Below are positions 26,101 to 33,274 of a DNA stretch of 34,627 bases, in pieces. The position numbers and the translations under genes were made by a program. Below the pieces are notes generated by a model that was not told where the DNA came from, searched no databases, and saw only the letters and a list, made by a program, of their open reading frames with translations. The stretch lies in the NCBI GenBank assembly GCA_018266215.1, contig JAFEAV010000071.1, positions 1-34,627 on the forward strand, given 5' to 3'. Each line of letters opens with the position of its first letter. The first letter of the stretch is position 1. Source of the DNA: Cyanobacteria bacterium SZAS LIN-3. Lineage in GTDB: Bacteria > Cyanobacteriota > Vampirovibrionia > Obscuribacterales > Obscuribacteraceae.

Positions 26101-26370
26101 GAGTCGGGAGAGGATGCCAAGAAATCAGCGCTTAACGCTGGTGGAGAGCGCTTTAGACCTGTTATCATGACAGCCACCGCCATGATTATCGGTATGATTC
26201 CCATGGCCATTGGCGGCGGCGAAGGCGGCTCACAAAACGCGCCGATTGGCCGGGCTGTAATTGGCGGACTGATGGTGGCAACCCTATCCACACTTATTTT
26301 TGTACCCCTGATGTTTAGTCTGGTGCGCGGCCGCAAAAGCAAGCCAACCGCGGACGAGGTGAGGGCCTAG
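23116..26370 (+). CDS. RND efflux pump subunit, HAE1 (AcrB-like) family, first copy
   Basis: The 1084-residue inner-membrane pump has the RND layout: a first helix, a large periplasmic loop, TM2-6 with LALAVGMLVDDATVEVENVH, a second loop and TM8-12. The proton-relay aspartates are Asp401 and Asp402. The Lys normally found in TM10 (Lys940 of AcrB) is Ala982 here (TIGVASANSILMVNF). The frame opens at a TTG at 23077, but I chose the ATG at 23116: GAGG lies five bases upstream and MWIVQLALRK matches the start of the second copy. The last codon overlaps the next gene by one base (TAGTG). With the second copy it may form a mixed trimer, as MdtB and MdtC do (inference). The substrate is unknown. Confidence 0.93.
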   Translation: MWIVQLALRKGHTFVVLSIAIVIFGVLSIAKMAIDIFPVIDSPVVSCVWTYAGLSPYYMAYLVTTPTERALTSTINGIDRMESNSLSGMSIIKIYLQKGTPIGESVAMVTSVGAAVIRQLPRGISPPFVTQSSATDVPVMQLGITSKTLGEAELFDIANNVIRSQLATVQGAITPFPYGGKYRQVMVDIDQQALRATGLSAYDVMEAIKNQNVIAPDGTAKFGEYEYVLVLNNMAQTIDKLNAIPVKTENGAVIFVRDVAFVHDGNQPQLNIVNLNGKRGVLFNILKTGDASTLSVVQRVKEILPRLRAIVPPACKIDIVTDQSAFVRDCVSEVVKEALTAGVLTALMMLALLGSWRSTLIVATSIPLAILSSIIGLNICGQTINSMTLGGLALAVGMLVDDATVEVENVHRNMAMGKDIITAILDGAQQVALPALVSTLSICIVFVPLLFLTEPSRSLFVPLGMAVTFAMLASYGLSRTVVPLMSKTLLGAEGNKHENADSEVPPNPVLAFFINIHRAIDSRFEYLRTRYHGILALALDHPRLTMGTFLGFYACSLALLPFIGEDYFPIIDGGQLRLHVCAHPGTRLEETERVFKRVEKAISTLVDREGDLEGISDNIGLPVSGINFAYSDSQTMSSADGEILVSLQDKRHHPTVWYQKEVRSLMRREFPDLSFYFQPGDIVTQILNAGLPAPIDVRVLGYNKQIFQIASKLKSQIEKIPGACDVSLHQVTTAPHLEWTVDRIKAKELGITQEDVSNSFLISLGSSFQTNPNFWLNRNSGINYNLATQAPQRSLSGTGDLNMMNITPKQQVQTAEEAMEEKSGDQTAEEGKTYAPQLLMNLATYERKATPAVVSHLNVQPVFDIYADCQDRDLGGVAREIVKLIKTLKDSHLPRGVFIFLGGQALSMLKAFVALLLGLIFALILVYLLLVVNFQSWTDPLIILMAIPGALSGILWSLFITQTTFSIPALMGTIMTIGVASANSILMVNFARGELESGEDAKKSALNAGGERFRPVIMTATAMIIGMIPMAIGGGEGGSQNAPIGRAVIGGLMVATLSTLIFVPLMFSLVRGRKSKPTADEVRA

Positions 26371-29300
26371 TGTGGATTGTTGAACTGGCGCTCAACCGCC
26401 CCCATACATTTATAGTGATGGCGCTGAGCATCGCCCTTTTTGGCGTCATGTCCATCAAGCAGATGGCCGTGGATATTTTTCCCAATATCAATATCCCCAT
26501 TGTCTCCTGCGTCTGGACCTATACGGGCATGTCGCCCTACAACGTGGAAAATCTGGTCACCACCGTGACCGAGCGCTGGCTGACTTCGACCGTTAACGGC
26601 ATCGATCATATCGAGTCGACATCGCTCTCGGGCATGAGCATCATCAAGATCTACCTGCACCAGGGCAGTGATATAGGCGAAGCCGTAGCCATGGTGACGG
26701 CTATGGGCAATGCCCTGCTCGACTACCTGCCGCCCGGCATAACTCCGCCCTTTGTCACCGTATCCAGCGCCACCGACGTGCCGGTTTTGCAACTGGGCAT
26801 CAACAGTAAGACCTTAAACGAAGCACAACTTTTTGACATAGCCAACAATTTCGTTCGCAACCAGCTCGCCACCATTCAGGGTGCCACCATTCCCTTCCCT
26901 TACGGCGGCAAGTACCGCCAGGTGATGGTGGATCTCAATCCCCAGGCCATGATCGCCTGCGGTGTCTCGGCCAATGACGTGGTCAGCGCCATCAACACCC
27001 AGAGCATCATCGCCCCCAGCGGTACGGCCAAGATGGGTCCCTACGAATACATCATGACCCTCAATAACGTACCGGTCAAAATCGAAGAGCTCAACAACAT
27101 ACCGATCAAGTCCATAAAAAACACGACCGTATTTGTCAAAGACGTGGCCAATGTGCACGACGGTTATCAACCGCAACTGAACATAGTCAATCAGGACGGT
27201 CGGCGCGCGGTACTCTTCAATATATTGAAAAACGGCGATGCCTCCACCCTGGCCGTGGTGCAACGCATAAAAGACGCCATGCCCAGGCTGAAGGCAATTG
27301 TGCCGCCGGCCTGCGAAATTTCCATCCTCACCGACCAGTCTATCTTTGTCAGAGAGTGCGTGGCCGACGTTATCCGCGAAGCCATCACCGCCGGTGCCCT
27401 GACGGCGCTGATGATGCTGGCGCTTCTGGGCAGCTGGCGCAGCACTCTCATTGTCGCCACCTCGATACCGCTGGCGATGCTGTGCTCGGTCATCGCCCTG
27501 CACGTCACCGGTCAGACGATTAACAGTATGACCCTGGGTGGTCTGGCTCTGGCGGTGGGTATGCTCGTGGACGACGCCACAGTCGAGGTGGAGAACGTCC
27601 ATCGCAATATGGCCATGGGTAAGGATATAGTCACGGCCATCCTGGACGGGGCAAGACAGGTGGCGCTGCCGGCTCTGGTATCAACCCTGTCTATATGTAT
27701 AGTTTTCGTGCCCCTGGTCTTCCTCACCGAACCCTCCCGGTCACTCTTTGTCCCCCTGGGCATGGCCGTCATTTTCGCTATGCTGGCCTCCTACGGTTTA
27801 TCGCGCACAATCGTGCCCTTAATGAGCAAGGCCCTGCTCGGCGCCGAGCACCACGTAGCGAAAGCAGAGGACGAACGCAAGGAAGAAAACCAGGAAGAAA
27901 AAGAGCCGAAAAAGCAAAACGCTTTCATGGCTTTTTGCAGTATGTTGCACAAAATAATCGACGGCGGCTTTGAGTATCTGCGTGAAATTTATCGCCACAC
28001 CCTGGAGCAGGCCCTCAAATTTCCCTTGCTCTCGGGTGGTGCCTTTCTTGTTTTTTACGCAGCCTCACTCTGCCTGCTACCGCTCATCGGCGAAGACTTC
28101 TTCCCGGCCATCGATGCCGGCCAGCTGCGCCTGCATGTCAACGCCAGACCGGGCACAAGGGTGGAAGAAACCGAACGCCTCTATAAGCGCATAGAAAAGG
28201 CCATCGCCAATTTGATACCACGCGAAGAAGTGGAAATCATCACCGACAATATCGGCATGCCGGTGAGCGGTGTCAACTATGCTTTTTCCGACAGTCAGAC
28301 GATAAGCGAGGCCGACGGTGAGATTCTGGTCACGCTAAAAGAAGATCGCAAGCACGCCACCGGCTACTACCAGAAACAAATCCGCGCCCTGCTCACCCAC
28401 GATTTCCCCCAGGTCATTTATTACTTCCAGCCGGCCGACATCGTCACCCAGATCCTCAACGCCGGACTGCCCGCCCCAATAGACATCCGCATCACCGGCC
28501 TCGATATCGCCAAAAATCTGGAGATCGCCCAGGCCATCAAAAGAGAAGTGACCAAAGTGCGCGGGGCGGTTGACGTCTGCTTGCACCAGGTGGTGGATGC
28601 CCCCCAGTTTATCTTTTCGGTCGACCGCACCCGGGCCAATGAAATGGGTTTGACCCAGCGCGATATTTCCAACAGCTTTTTGATTTCTCTCAGTTCAAGC
28701 TTCCAGACCGCCCCCAATTTCTGGCTCAACAATCAAAACGGCGTCAATTACAACCTGGCTGCGCAGACGCCCCAGTACAAAATCTCATCCATCGACGACA
28801 TGCGGGTGACGGCGCTGACTTCGCCTACTACGGCCCGGTCGACGGAGAAGAATCCTTTTGCACAACCGCCCATGCTCACCAATGTCTCCACCTATGATCG
28901 TGCCGGTACGCCGGCCGTGGTCAATCATCTCAACGCCCAGCCGGTCTTCGACATCTACGCCGCCTGCCAGGAAAGGGACCTTGGTGGCGTATCCGGTGAC
29001 ATCAAAAAAATCATGGACAAATACCAGAGTCAACTGCCGCACGGCAGCTTCCTCTTCATGGGCGGACAGACACAGAGCATGCGCTCGGCCTTTGCCGGCC
29101 TGCTCTTCGGACTGATCTTCGCCCTGGTGCTGGTCTATCTCTTGCTTGTCGTCAATTTCCAGTCATGGAAGGACCCGCTCATTATTCTCATGGCTATTCC
29201 AGGCGCCTTCACGGGCATTCTCTGGAGTCTCTTCGTTACCCAGACAACATTTTCCATCCCGGCTCTGATGGGCACCATCATGACCGTCGGCGTAGCCTCG

Positions 29301-29624
29301 GCCAACAGTATATTGATGGTGACTTTTGCCAACGAGCAGGCAGAGGAAGGCAAGGATGCCTATAACAGTGCCCTCAATGCCGGTTACCAGAGATTTCGCC
29401 CGGTTATCATGACGGCTACGGCAATGATCATCGGCATGATACCAATGGCTATCGGGGCCGGTCAGGGAGGCTCACAAAATGCTCCCATCGGGCGCGCCGT
29501 CATAGGCGGCCTGACAGTGGCGACATTTTCCACACTCTTTTTTGTGCCGCTGATGTTCAGCTTGCTGAGAAAAAACGACAAAAAGAAATCCGAGACTATA
29601 ACTGATGGACAGAGCGATGAATAA
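26370..29624 (+). CDS. RND efflux pump subunit, HAE1 (AcrB-like) family, second copy
   Basis: This is a tandem paralogue of the preceding gene with exactly the same length, 1084 residues. The start is a GTG sharing its first base with the previous stop; GAGG lies upstream in the end of that gene. Asp401 and Asp402 sit at the same positions (GMLVDDATVEVENVHRNMAM), and the TM10 Lys is again replaced, by Ala978 (TVGVASANSILMVTF). The TM2-6 block is nearly identical between copies, while the loops and the mid-protein linker (residues about 493-515, here Lys/Glu rich) differ more. Such divergence fits specialisation in a heteromeric pump or separate substrate ranges. The adaptor gene overlaps its 3' end. 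Confidence 0.93.
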   Translation: MWIVELALNRPHTFIVMALSIALFGVMSIKQMAVDIFPNINIPIVSCVWTYTGMSPYNVENLVTTVTERWLTSTVNGIDHIESTSLSGMSIIKIYLHQGSDIGEAVAMVTAMGNALLDYLPPGITPPFVTVSSATDVPVLQLGINSKTLNEAQLFDIANNFVRNQLATIQGATIPFPYGGKYRQVMVDLNPQAMIACGVSANDVVSAINTQSIIAPSGTAKMGPYEYIMTLNNVPVKIEELNNIPIKSIKNTTVFVKDVANVHDGYQPQLNIVNQDGRRAVLFNILKNGDASTLAVVQRIKDAMPRLKAIVPPACEISILTDQSIFVRECVADVIREAITAGALTALMMLALLGSWRSTLIVATSIPLAMLCSVIALHVTGQTINSMTLGGLALAVGMLVDDATVEVENVHRNMAMGKDIVTAILDGARQVALPALVSTLSICIVFVPLVFLTEPSRSLFVPLGMAVIFAMLASYGLSRTIVPLMSKALLGAEHHVAKAEDERKEENQEEKEPKKQNAFMAFCSMLHKIIDGGFEYLREIYRHTLEQALKFPLLSGGAFLVFYAASLCLLPLIGEDFFPAIDAGQLRLHVNARPGTRVEETERLYKRIEKAIANLIPREEVEIITDNIGMPVSGVNYAFSDSQTISEADGEILVTLKEDRKHATGYYQKQIRALLTHDFPQVIYYFQPADIVTQILNAGLPAPIDIRITGLDIAKNLEIAQAIKREVTKVRGAVDVCLHQVVDAPQFIFSVDRTRANEMGLTQRDISNSFLISLSSSFQTAPNFWLNNQNGVNYNLAAQTPQYKISSIDDMRVTALTSPTTARSTEKNPFAQPPMLTNVSTYDRAGTPAVVNHLNAQPVFDIYAACQERDLGGVSGDIKKIMDKYQSQLPHGSFLFMGGQTQSMRSAFAGLLFGLIFALVLVYLLLVVNFQSWKDPLIILMAIPGAFTGILWSLFVTQTTFSIPALMGTIMTVGVASANSILMVTFANEQAEEGKDAYNSALNAGYQRFRPVIMTATAMIIGMIPMAIGAGQGGSQNAPIGRAVIGGLTVATFSTLFFVPLMFSLLRKNDKKKSETITDGQSDE

Positions 29625-31005
29625 TTTCAAACTGCGCAACAACCGGGCAATGGGCAGACTGCTCATATTGATTATCGCAGTGGCGGTAATTATCGTCGTC
29701 TTGCTTGTTGTAGGGCTGGTGCCCCGGCTGGAGCGTAAAAAAGAGCTGGACAAAATGCATGCCGAAACTACCGGAGCTACGCCCATTGTCCACACAATAG
29801 TGGCCGATCCGGCCAAAGAAACGGAATCAATTATTCTTCCGGCCAATATCGGCGCCATTCAATACACCACTATTTATGCCCGGGTGGACGGTTATCTCAA
29901 AAGCCGCCTGGTCGATATCGGCGACCACGTTAGAAACGGTCAATTGCTGGCCGTAATCGACACGCCCACCATCGATGAACAACTGGCCCAGGCCAGGGCT
30001 GATCTGATGCGAGCCAGAGCTACTCTTGATACTTCAATCGCCGACAACAAGGAAGCAATTGCCGAAGAAGTGGCAAAAGAGGCCGATGTAATCAAGGCCA
30101 AAACAAATTACGACTATGCCAGTATCACCGCCTCCCGCTGGCAAAATCTCTGCGCGCGCGGTGCAGTCAGCCAGCAAAGTCGTGACGAAAAAGTCCGCAG
30201 CCTTGATACAACCAATGCCCAGGTAAAAGTCAATGAAGCCGACGTCAAAGCCGCCATGGCCAAAGTGGTGGCAACGAAATCAAAAATAGCCGAAGCCAGA
30301 GCGGAAATATTGGCCAAAGAAGCCGAAGTGCGAAAACTAGTTGCCGAGCAAGGATTTCAAAAAGTTACCGCACCCTTTGAAGGCGTAATAACCGAGAGAA
30401 AAGTCGACCCGGGCGCCCTCATTACTCAGGGCAGCCAATCGTCGAATCTGGAGCTTTTCCAACTGGCCCGCATCGACCGCCTGCGTATCTATGTCAGCGT
30501 CCCCCAGCGCATCGCACGCTACATGCACAATGGAGTGCTTGCCGACGTTGTGGTGCCGGAATTCCCCGAGCGCAAGTTTGTCGGCAAAGTGACCAACGCC
30601 AGCGGCGGACTCGACCCCAATACAAGAACACGACAGACCGAAATACAGGTAGACAATCCGGACCGGGTGCTCTTGCCGGGCATGTACGCCGAAATAAAAC
30701 TAACCGGAGCGCGTGACGGCAACTGGATCAAAGTACCGGGCACGACAATCGTAACTCGACCGAACGGACAGTTTGTCGTCGTCATCAAAGACGGCAAGGT
30801 GAGCTACAAGCCTGTGACCATCGGTCGTGACTTCGGGGACGCCGTGGAAGTGCGAGTCGGCCTCAACGCCGGCGACCATGTGGCCGTCAGCCCCAACGAT
30901 GAGCTGCAGGAAGGTGAGCCGGTAAGGGAAGAAGCCTATGTCGACGACAATCCGGTTTTAAGCCCCCTGGCAGCCCCTCACAAAGCCGACTTACAAAAGC
31001 CGTAG
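29605..31005 (+). CDS. RND membrane-fusion (adaptor) protein, HlyD/AcrA-like
   Basis: The 466-residue adaptor is anchored by one N-terminal helix (LLILIIAVAVIIVVLLVVGL, about residues 19-38) rather than a lipid, as no lipobox is present. The domains run in the usual order: lipoyl half (YARVDGYLKSRLVDIGDHVR, then NGQLLAVIDTPTIDEQLAQA), an alpha-hairpin of about 120 residues rich in Ala, Glu and Lys, second lipoyl half (VTAPFEGVITERKVDPGALI), beta-barrel (LRIYVSVPQRIARYM) and membrane-proximal domain (PGTTIVTRPNGQFVVVIKDG). It bridges the pump pair and the TolC-like channel. Starts at 29605 or 29617 both overlap the second pump gene. Its last 28 bases overlap a convergent gene. Confidence 0.92.
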   Translation: MDRAMNNFKLRNNRAMGRLLILIIAVAVIIVVLLVVGLVPRLERKKELDKMHAETTGATPIVHTIVADPAKETESIILPANIGAIQYTTIYARVDGYLKSRLVDIGDHVRNGQLLAVIDTPTIDEQLAQARADLMRARATLDTSIADNKEAIAEEVAKEADVIKAKTNYDYASITASRWQNLCARGAVSQQSRDEKVRSLDTTNAQVKVNEADVKAAMAKVVATKSKIAEARAEILAKEAEVRKLVAEQGFQKVTAPFEGVITERKVDPGALITQGSQSSNLELFQLARIDRLRIYVSVPQRIARYMHNGVLADVVVPEFPERKFVGKVTNASGGLDPNTRTRQTEIQVDNPDRVLLPGMYAEIKLTGARDGNWIKVPGTTIVTRPNGQFVVVIKDGKVSYKPVTIGRDFGDAVEVRVGLNAGDHVAVSPNDELQEGEPVREEAYVDDNPVLSPLAAPHKADLQKP

Positions 31006-32069
31006 ACACATCCAAACATGTCTTTCTGACAGACATGAATGATGGACGAATCTCTCAGCAGGGCAATCGGCAGCCTCATGTTTATGAGCGCTGTGTGCCA
31101 CGCCGCTCCCATATTATGGCTGACAGCAAAAGCAATATCGAAGTCTTGATCCCGCTCTATCGCCAGACCGGGCCACTTAAATTTGTATTTTACCGACCCT
31201 GATTGCGAGAGAATAGAATCGCTTTGGGCAATAACAGGCTCGTAGTTGTATAGCAAGACAACCCGTCGTTCAAAGCCCGGCAAAAAAATTGTTTTGCCGC
31301 CCGCCGGCTCGCTTATCTGCTGGTCGAAGGGAACACCATTATTGAGAAAGATAAATGCTGCGGCGTTAGGTTCCAGCATTTCCATCTTCTGCTCTAAGAT
31401 GCTGTTGAGAAACGCCAGCTGTTCCGGTGTTCTGTGCCAATCGTCCGAATGATACTCGGTCGTATCAAAGTGCCCGCAAACTTGCTCATCGAGCGTGTAG
31501 AGCATAATGGTATCTGATATGGTGGCAGACGAAAAAATATCAAGACTTATATCCTGAGGTTTTTCGATCGGGTGAAAACGAAATTTTTTGGTTACCTTGC
31601 CGTAGGCACCCAGATTCCAGCGCTCTATATGCGGAGAGAAGCTGAAGACGGCGCTGTCGGCTCCGCCCCAATAAGTCTTACTCTGGTGCTTGAGTGTGAT
31701 CAGTACGACCAGATCACTGCCGGCAATGGTGGCAATTTGAAATTCAGGACTTTGAGCGGTGCTTTCGGTCGGTATACAGGTTGGAGGAAGCGGCAGCGGC
31801 CACTTGCGCAAAGCCCCGAGTTTCCCCTGCTCGTCAATTTCACAGCTGGCCAGACCTAGCTTGCCCGGCAGTTTACCTGAGTGCTTGCCTGAGAGCTTAC
31901 TTGAGTGCGTACTGAAATCCGAGGCGCTGGGTCGGACGTACCACATAAACCAGATGCGGCCCAGGTGAAAGACAATGTCGGATACCTCATCAAATTCCAG
32001 AGTGAGAATCGAATGAGGATGAGGCAGTACATCAACTTCAGTGAGAAGCGGAGAGACTGAATTTGACAA
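30978..32069 (-). CDS. Hypothetical protein downstream of the stress-protein gene
   Basis: I chose a TTG at 32069 (363 residues): it follows the stop of the upstream universal-stress gene by two bases and has AAAGG six bases before it. The frame also offers an ATG at 32105, which would overlap that gene by 34 bases. The protein has no signal peptide and no membrane helix. It is rich in aromatic and short beta-prone stretches (ILTLEFDEVSDIVFHLGRIW, TIMLYTLDEQVCGHFDTTEY, VKYKFKWPGLAIERDQDFDI), which suggests a mostly beta fold. I recognise no family. Coupling to the stress protein suggests related regulation. The 3' end overlaps the adaptor gene on the other strand. Confidence 0.68.
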   Translation of the reverse strand: MSNSVSPLLTEVDVLPHPHSILTLEFDEVSDIVFHLGRIWFMWYVRPSASDFSTHSSKLSGKHSGKLPGKLGLASCEIDEQGKLGALRKWPLPLPPTCIPTESTAQSPEFQIATIAGSDLVVLITLKHQSKTYWGGADSAVFSFSPHIERWNLGAYGKVTKKFRFHPIEKPQDISLDIFSSATISDTIMLYTLDEQVCGHFDTTEYHSDDWHRTPEQLAFLNSILEQKMEMLEPNAAAFIFLNNGVPFDQQISEPAGGKTIFLPGFERRVVLLYNYEPVIAQSDSILSQSGSVKYKFKWPGLAIERDQDFDIAFAVSHNMGAAWHTALINMRLPIALLRDSSIIHVCQKDMFGCVYGFCKSAL

Positions 32070-32071
32070 GT

Positions 32072-33013
32072 TTAGCCTTTGGGTCTGACTACCAGCACAG
32101 AACACGTGGCATGAACAACAACAGCATTAGCCGTGCTGCCCGCCATGTTGCCGAACATACTGTCGGTATGGTCATGGGCACCCATGATGATCACGTCGGC
32201 GGGCCAATCCTGAGCGACCTGCAAAATCAAGCTGCGCGGACTGCCGACCAGCACGTGACCCGTAACTTTGCCCTGAGGGAAACATTCTTTCAGTTTATTG
32301 GTTGCGTCCTTGACCAGAGCTTCGGCTGAAGCTCTCTGGGCACCCTGCACTTTCTCTTCGGTCTCGGCAATGGCAGTGGCCTTGAAAAAGCGCGAGCGCT
32401 CGGCGCGCTTGAGCTCCGGCACAATCGAGAGCACCTGGAAGCTGCTGTCTGCTGGCCAGGGTCTGGCGCTAATCAAATTCAATACGGCGCGGGAATTATC
32501 CGACTCATTGATGGCGATGAGGAATCTGTTGGCAACAGCCTTCTCACCGTATTTCTCAAGGGTGGGCACGCTCAACTCAGAGACAATTTTGACGGAACAG
32601 GGTGCTTTGGAGGCCAGGGCCAGTGCAACCTTACCGAAATCAGGTCCGGAAGCAGCGCCGGTACCGTGGCTACCGACGACCATCAAGTCGGCGCCGGAGT
32701 TTTTGGCGGTTTTTAGAATCTGTACAACAGGATTACCGGCAAGCAGCTCCGAAGTGACATTGGCAGCGCCAAACTTCTCGCCCATCTTGGCCGCTGTTTC
32801 GGTTAGTAAGGTCTGCAAATCTTCTTCCAGAGACTTCTGAGCAGACTCAGCCATCTTGCCGATGCCAAGGGCCACCAGGTCAAGGTGCTTGTTGACCGGT
32901 TCAGCCACTGAAATCACATGAATCGACGTACCTTCGGGCCAGGCTGAGGCCAGTACCGAATCCATGGCCAGATCCGAATTGTAGGAACCATCTATGGCGA
33001 GCAGAAGTTTCAT
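32072..33013 (-). CDS. Tandem universal stress protein (two Usp domains)
   Basis: The 313-residue protein contains two UspA-like domains. The first (about 1-145) has LLLAIDGSYNSDLAMDSVL and the ending VVGSHGTG...APCSVKIV. The second (about 163-312) has RFLIAINESDNSRAVLNLIS and IIMGAHDHTDSMFGNMAGST...CSVLVV. The ATP-binding pattern G-x2-G-x9-G-(S/T) is incomplete in each half: the first keeps GSHG but has GK at the end, and the second keeps GS but has Asp for the second Gly. Nucleotide binding is therefore uncertain. The start is an ATG with GAGGG six bases upstream. It is the first gene of a two-gene minus-strand unit. Confidence 0.93.
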   Translation of the reverse strand: MKLLLAIDGSYNSDLAMDSVLASAWPEGTSIHVISVAEPVNKHLDLVALGIGKMAESAQKSLEEDLQTLLTETAAKMGEKFGAANVTSELLAGNPVVQILKTAKNSGADLMVVGSHGTGAASGPDFGKVALALASKAPCSVKIVSELSVPTLEKYGEKAVANRFLIAINESDNSRAVLNLISARPWPADSSFQVLSIVPELKRAERSRFFKATAIAETEEKVQGAQRASAEALVKDATNKLKECFPQGKVTGHVLVGSPRSLILQVAQDWPADVIIMGAHDHTDSMFGNMAGSTANAVVVHATCSVLVVRPKG

Positions 33014-33274
33014 TGGAGCCCTCGATACTTACAGGTAGTGCAAAAAGTATAACTTAAGGCAGTTGCCAATATAGCGTTTTTGGGGAGACCCATTTTTTGA
33101 ACAGCAGAAACTTTCAGAGATTGTTTTCAAGAACGCCATATGGGACCGGCACCACCTATGGCACCAGCCAGCCATCAGTCTTTAGAGCGATACCTGAAAA
33201 TACCACCCGGCCCATACTAAACCCGCTCTCAATCTTCGTCGAGCAGCGGCATTCCGGCATCTGGTATCAACAAT

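Noticed and set aside
26814..27602. A 262-codon minus-strand frame inside the second RND gene
   Set aside because: It lies fully opposite conserved pump sequence, and its His/Asp/Gly-rich product has no domain.
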